From the NCBI GenBank assembly GCA_903940125.1, contig CAJAJL010000043.1:1-64000 (forward strand): a stretch of 64,000 bases of DNA. Reading direction: 5' to 3'. Made by a program: the position numbers and the translations under genes. The stretch is from an uncultured Chlorobiaceae bacterium. GTDB taxonomy: Bacteria; Bacteroidota; Chlorobiia; Chlorobiales; Chlorobiaceae. Below, one piece after another: positions 60,678 through 64,000 of this stretch (its first letter is position 1; the number at the start of each line of letters is the position of its first letter). Under the pieces are notes generated by a model. It was given only the letters and a program-made list of their open reading frames with translations. It did not search any database and had not been told where the DNA came from.

Positions 60678-61357
60678 ATGAATGCTTGGAGAGTTGTCTT
60701 GATACGACATATCCGTTTTTTGCGGATGATGCTGATATTGCGAATGTCATCACTGTGATGCAGAAGGGCCGCTTTGAATGTGTTCCTGTTCTGCACGATG
60801 GAAAAGTCGCGGCAATGTTAACCGTGCTGGACCTTTTGCCCTTATTTCATTCCAGAAAAATGGATAAACTTTGCCTGAGGGATCTGAAACTTAAGCCCGC
60901 TGACAGTATTGGACGACATGAGCATCTTTTTGATGTTTTTTCAAGGATACGATTGTTTTCCGGCACTCTCATTCCCGTGTCCGAAGAGGATGGCAGCTAT
61001 ATCGGAATTATTGAAAAAGTGCTTCTTCTTGAGAAAATTGCCACTGTTTTTCACTTGAGAGGAGAGGGTATGACGCTTGAGCTGGATGTTCCGGCATTTG
61101 AACTGAAGCTTTCCGAGGTTATTGCAACACTTGAAAAAAATGATGCCACCGTGTTGAGTTTCGGCATGTACCGTTCTACTTCGGACAACGACAGCAGGGT
61201 CGTCACTTTCAGGGTTGAGACTCATGACCTTTTCCGTCTTGTAAAAAATATGGAAAAATACGGCTATCTGATTCGCTACTCGTCACCATTCTTCAAAGAG
61301 AGAGATGATGAACTCAGAGAGAAGGCTCTTGAGTTTATTCACTTTATGGATATGTAG
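60668..61357 (+). CDS. CBS-pair domain protein with ACT-like C-terminus (AcuB-like)
   Basis: The 229-residue protein has two CBS repeats (about residues 8-60 and 75-135; FECVPVLHDGKVAAMLTVLDL and GTLIPVSEEDGSYIGIIEK) and a C-terminal region (LSEVIATLEKNDATVLSFGMYRS, VVTFRVET) that reads like an ACT domain. Such AcuB-like proteins bind adenine nucleotides and probably act as regulators; the target is unknown. It overlaps rpiB and is followed 22 bases later by the amidohydrolase gene. Confidence 0.82.
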   Translation: MLLNECLESCLDTTYPFFADDADIANVITVMQKGRFECVPVLHDGKVAAMLTVLDLLPLFHSRKMDKLCLRDLKLKPADSIGRHEHLFDVFSRIRLFSGTLIPVSEEDGSYIGIIEKVLLLEKIATVFHLRGEGMTLELDVPAFELKLSEVIATLEKNDATVLSFGMYRSTSDNDSRVVTFRVETHDLFRLVKNMEKYGYLIRYSSPFFKERDDELREKALEFIHFMDM

Positions 61358-61379
61358 TTACCTTAATACCGAACATCCA

Positions 61380-62603
61380 ATGTCAATAGAACACTTTTCT
61401 GCGCTTGCCGCACGGATTCGGGAGCGTGCAGCAGATATATTTCCTGAAGTTCTTGCTTTGCGCAGGGATATACATCTTCACCCTGAACTCTCTTTTGAAG
61501 AGGTAAGGACTACAGCGCTCATAACTGACTATCTTCTTGGTCTCGGCATCACACCTGAGCCACCTTTGCTGCAGACAGGAGTCGTTGCTCTGATCAAGGG
61601 TGGAAATGCGTCTGGAAAGGCCACTGTTATTGCACTGCGGGCTGATATAGATGCTTTGCCGCTTAATGAAGAAAACCTGCACAATTTCTGTTCGCTTGAA
61701 TCAGGAAAAATGCATGCATGTGGTCATGATATGCATACGGCAATGCTTCTTGGCGCAGCTAACATACTTGCAGGAATGAAGGATACACTGCAAGGTGATG
61801 TGCTTCTTATTTTTCAGCCAGCCGAAGAAAAATCTCCCGGCGGAGCAAAACCACTGCTTGATGCAGGACTTTTCAAACGCTTCAATCCATCGGCCATTAT
61901 AGGACAGCATTGTTTTCCAAATGTTGAAACAGGCAAAGTTGCTTTGTGCAAGGGCAGTTTTATGGCTGCGGCTGATGAATTGTACTTTACGGTGACAGGG
62001 CAGGGGGGGCATGCATCGGCTCCGCATAAGGCAGCTGACCCGGTTCTTGCTGCAGCTCACATTATTACCGCAGCGCAGCATCTTGTCAGCAGGGTTGCGC
62101 CCCCTCATGAGCCCGCAGTGGTCTCAATAGCGTCAATTCATGGCGGTAATGCTCCCAATGTCATTCCTCGACAGGTTACAATGTCGGGTACGATGAGGAC
62201 CATGAACGAGGAGTTGCGGTCTCTGGTGCAGGATAAGCTGCGCCAGACTGTAAGGCATGTTGCTGAAGGACTTGGAGTTGAGGGTGACGTTGAAATCAGG
62301 AAAGGATATCCGGTACTCTATAACGATCCGGCAGTGACAGAACAGGCGGCGGTTGTCTGCAGCGAGTATCTTGGGAGCGAACATGTACTCGAAAGCGAAC
62401 CTATCATGACGGCTGAAGATTTTGCCTACTATCTGCTGGAGTGCCCAGGTACGTTCTGGCAGATTGGTACAGGTTCACCGATATCTGAAAAAGGCAATAC
62501 CCTGCACTCTCCAACCTTCAATCCAGAGGAGCGAGCTCTTGAAATCGGCAGTGGCCTTCTTGCTTATAGCGCATTCCGGTTTCTTGATTTGTTGAAGGCA
62601 TGA
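61380..62603 (+). CDS. M20D amidohydrolase (HipO/IAA-amino acid hydrolase family)
   Basis: The 407-residue protein carries the M20 metal-binding motifs: LRADIDALPLNEEN, MHACGHDMHTAMLLGAA, FQPAEEKSPGGAKPLLDAG, and later QGGHASAPHKAADPVLAA from the dimerisation domain, and MTAEDFAYYL. Family members cleave N-acyl amino acids (hippurate, N-acetyl-diaminopimelate, conjugated auxin-type substrates), so the exact substrate is open. Start ATG 61380 fits the family; the longer frame from 61305 overlaps the CBS-domain gene. It ends at a bidirectional terminator. Confidence 0.92.
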   Translation: MSIEHFSALAARIRERAADIFPEVLALRRDIHLHPELSFEEVRTTALITDYLLGLGITPEPPLLQTGVVALIKGGNASGKATVIALRADIDALPLNEENLHNFCSLESGKMHACGHDMHTAMLLGAANILAGMKDTLQGDVLLIFQPAEEKSPGGAKPLLDAGLFKRFNPSAIIGQHCFPNVETGKVALCKGSFMAAADELYFTVTGQGGHASAPHKAADPVLAAAHIITAAQHLVSRVAPPHEPAVVSIASIHGGNAPNVIPRQVTMSGTMRTMNEELRSLVQDKLRQTVRHVAEGLGVEGDVEIRKGYPVLYNDPAVTEQAAVVCSEYLGSEHVLESEPIMTAEDFAYYLLECPGTFWQIGTGSPISEKGNTLHSPTFNPEERALEIGSGLLAYSAFRFLDLLKA

Positions 62604-62604
62604 T

Positions 62605-62640
62605 TCAACAAAAAGGCGCTTTTAAGCGCCTTTTTGTTGA
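62605..62640. terminator. Bidirectional intrinsic terminator
   Basis: The 17 bases from 62605 are the exact reverse complement of the 17 bases ending at 62640, with GGCGCTT/AAGCGCC as the stem core and A-runs/T-runs on the flanks. It serves both the amidohydrolase gene (plus) and the aldolase gene (minus). Confidence 0.93.
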
Positions 62641-62658
62641 GCAACTGTGCTGTTGAAA

Positions 62659-63633
62659 TTATGCTTTTCCGTTGGAACCAAGAACATTGATGATTTTGTG
62701 GATGTAAAGTTTCTTGAGAGCTTCACGGGCAGGTCCAAGATATTTTCTTGGGTCGAACTCTTCAGGCTTCTCATCCAGCACTTTGCGTATAGCAGCAGTC
62801 ATTGCAAGACGACCGTCAGAATCAATGTTGATTTTACAGACAGCAGACTTGGCTGCAAGACGAAGTTGATCTTCGCTTATACCGATTGCATCTTTCAGTT
62901 TTCCACCATGTTCATTGATAATTTTAACCAGCTCCTGCGGAACTGAAGAGGCTCCATGCAGAACGATAGGGAATCCAGGGATACGCTCTTCAATTTCGGA
63001 AAGGATGTCGAGGCGGATTTTCGGATCTTCACCGGGCTTGAATTTGAATGCGCCATGTGATGTGCCGATGGAAATAGCAAGACTGTCAACACCTGTCTTT
63101 GCAACAAAGTCTTCAACTTCTTCGGGCCGGGTATAGGTATGGGCTGCTGCAGAAACCTCATCTTCAATACCTGCAAGCACTCCGAGTTCTCCCTCAACCG
63201 TCACATCAAATTGATGGGCATAAGCAACAACTTTTTTGGTCAGTTCGATGTTCTCTTCATATGAGAGATGTGATCCGTCGATCATTACTGAAGAAAATCC
63301 GGAATCAATACAGTCCTTGCAGAGTTCAAAGCTGTCTCCGTGATCAAGGTGGAGGACAATCGGAACCGGTGTTCCGAGTTCAGCAGCATAGGCTACAGCT
63401 CCCTGTGCAAGATAGCGAAGGAGGGTTTCATTGGCGTAGCTTCTGGCTCCTTTTGATACCTGCAGAATAACAGGAGAGCTGGTTTCAGCACATGCAAGTA
63501 TAATTGCCTGCATCTGCTCAAGATTATTGAAGTTATAGGCTGGAATCGCATAACCGCCTGTCACAGCTTTTTTAAAAAGCTCCCTACTGTTGCACAGCCC
63601 AAGTTCTTTGTAGCTGATATTTTTCTTTTCCAT
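62659..63633 (-). CDS. fba: Class II fructose-bisphosphate aldolase
   Basis: The enzyme makes or cleaves fructose 1,6-bisphosphate with a Zn ion. The 324-residue protein has AVTGGYAIPAYNFNNLEQMQAI, VLHLDHGDSFELCKDCIDSGFSSVMIDGSHLSYEENI with the Asp/His zinc ligands, the ELGVLAGIED turn, SIGTSHGAFKF and VLHGASSVP with the last His ligand. A strong AAAGGAGAG precedes the start, and AT-rich promoter-like sequence lies upstream. In autotrophic green sulfur bacteria it serves gluconeogenesis. Cytosolic. Confidence 0.95.
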   Translation of the reverse strand: MEKKNISYKELGLCNSRELFKKAVTGGYAIPAYNFNNLEQMQAIILACAETSSPVILQVSKGARSYANETLLRYLAQGAVAYAAELGTPVPIVLHLDHGDSFELCKDCIDSGFSSVMIDGSHLSYEENIELTKKVVAYAHQFDVTVEGELGVLAGIEDEVSAAAHTYTRPEEVEDFVAKTGVDSLAISIGTSHGAFKFKPGEDPKIRLDILSEIEERIPGFPIVLHGASSVPQELVKIINEHGGKLKDAIGISEDQLRLAAKSAVCKINIDSDGRLAMTAAIRKVLDEKPEEFDPRKYLGPAREALKKLYIHKIINVLGSNGKA

Positions 63634-63740
63634 TGAAAAGCTCTCCTTTTATTGTTATAATATGCCGTATTTTCTACATAGGATACCATCCCGTAACGAT
63701 ATACCTCACGTTCTTAAATATAGATATAATTATAATCCCA

Positions 63741-63770
63741 TTCAACAACAGCTTGGATGCTGTTGTTGAA
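63741..63770 (+). promoter_or_regulatory. Strong hairpin in the leader of the last gene
   Basis: TTCAACAACAGC (63741-63752) pairs perfectly with GCTGTTGTTGAA (63759-63770) across the six-base loop TTGGAT. It ends 22 bases before the ATG at 63793. No gene ends upstream on this strand, so it probably belongs to the mRNA leader or is a protein-binding palindrome between two divergent promoters. Confidence 0.6.
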
Positions 63771-63792
63771 CCTTTGATGATCATACAAAATA

Positions 63793-64000
63793 ATGTTTAG
63801 AAAAAGTCTGCTTCTCACCATTGTTCTCCTGGGAAGTACTGAGTCCGTATTTGCAACTACCGCTCTTAAATCTGTGACGGCAGAAGCCGTTATTACGCTC
63901 AAACCGACAGCGTCTGAGGAAGAGGCGGGTAAGTATGTCACTCAAAATCTGTTGTTGAATCACTTCAGAAAGGTTTCAGTCAATGACTCTCTTGCTCAGC
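63793..64000 (+). CDS. Exported protein, partial; possibly tail-specific protease-like
   Basis: The frame is cut by the right window edge after 69 codons. Residues 1-21 form a signal peptide (MFRKSLLLTIVLLGSTESVFA), so the product is exported. The next part, VTAEAVITLKPTASEEEAGKYVTQNLLLNHFRKVSVNDSLAQ in two segments, recalls the N-terminal domain of carboxy-terminal processing proteases (Prc/Tsp), where a helical YxxxxxxDSLS pattern precedes the PDZ domain. That is a weak impression; the catalytic parts lie outside the window. Confidence 0.55.
   Translation, partial: MFRKSLLLTIVLLGSTESVFATTALKSVTAEAVITLKPTASEEEAGKYVTQNLLLNHFRKVSVNDSLAQ

Overview
The window looks like a chromosomal segment of a green sulfur bacterium (Chlorobiaceae) or a close relative. 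This is inferred from a NYC1/NOL-like short-chain dehydrogenase of the chlorophyll b reductase type, a Pal lipoprotein (Gram-negative envelope), polyphosphate kinase and class II aldolase in an ordinary housekeeping context, and moderate GC content. No rRNA or other species marker is present, so the assignment is an inference. One tRNA gene (Cys) is present. I saw no CRISPR array, transposase, integrase or phage structural gene.

Layout. 1-4250: AT-rich, partly decayed accessory patch, all on the minus strand: a DUF262 (GmrSD-like) gene cut by the window edge, an unrecognised AT-rich gene, a zinc-ribbon plus nucleoside deoxyribosyltransferase-like gene, and the N-terminal stub of a large helicase. 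4700-8111: a MutY-like glycosylase without its Fe-S cluster, acyl-CoA synthetase and Pal. 8276-13347: envelope-sugar operon (flippase-like protein, GT-B-like transferase, CMP-sugar synthetase, iron alcohol dehydrogenase, PLP aminotransferase), which resembles the logic of 8-amino-Kdo synthesis. 13412-16397: tRNA-Cys, DUF2127, RmuC, a MazEF-type toxin-antitoxin pair and an orphan HigA. 16782-23794: a very large hybrid histidine kinase, a lipoprotein pair, a TPR protein and a divergent FtsZ paralogue. 23930-27417: nitrosative-stress operon (Rrf2 regulator, ferredoxin, TPR, hybrid cluster protein). 27418-32851: assorted envelope and metabolic genes.

33157-54864 is the highlight: a 21.5-kb BREX type 1 phage-defence locus with all six core genes in the usual order (brxA, brxB, brxC, pglX, pglZ, brxL). 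It is heavily loaded with other genes. A Schlafen/AlbA_2-GHKL protein sits between brxC and pglX. pglX is split into a methyltransferase polypeptide and a specificity polypeptide by an inserted GHKL-type ATPase gene. Between pglX and pglZ lie a Septu-like ATPase/HNH pair, a DUF262-DUF1524 (GmrSD/BrxU-like) nuclease and an AAA ATPase/DUF4276 pair. The genes run head to tail on the plus strand with several ATGA or GTGA overlaps, so the locus could be expressed as one unit. A 76-bp imperfect duplication of the pglX 3' end, including a ribosome binding site, flanks the Septu-like cassette and records how it was inserted. Operator-like repeats precede brxA and pglX, and a 7-bp tandem repeat lies inside the specificity half of pglX.

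55025-64000: housekeeping genes (dihydroorotase, fumarylacetoacetate hydrolase family, 5-formyl-THF cyclo-ligase, polyphosphate kinase, RpiB, CBS-domain protein, amidohydrolase, fructose-bisphosphate aldolase) and the start of an exported protein cut by the right edge.
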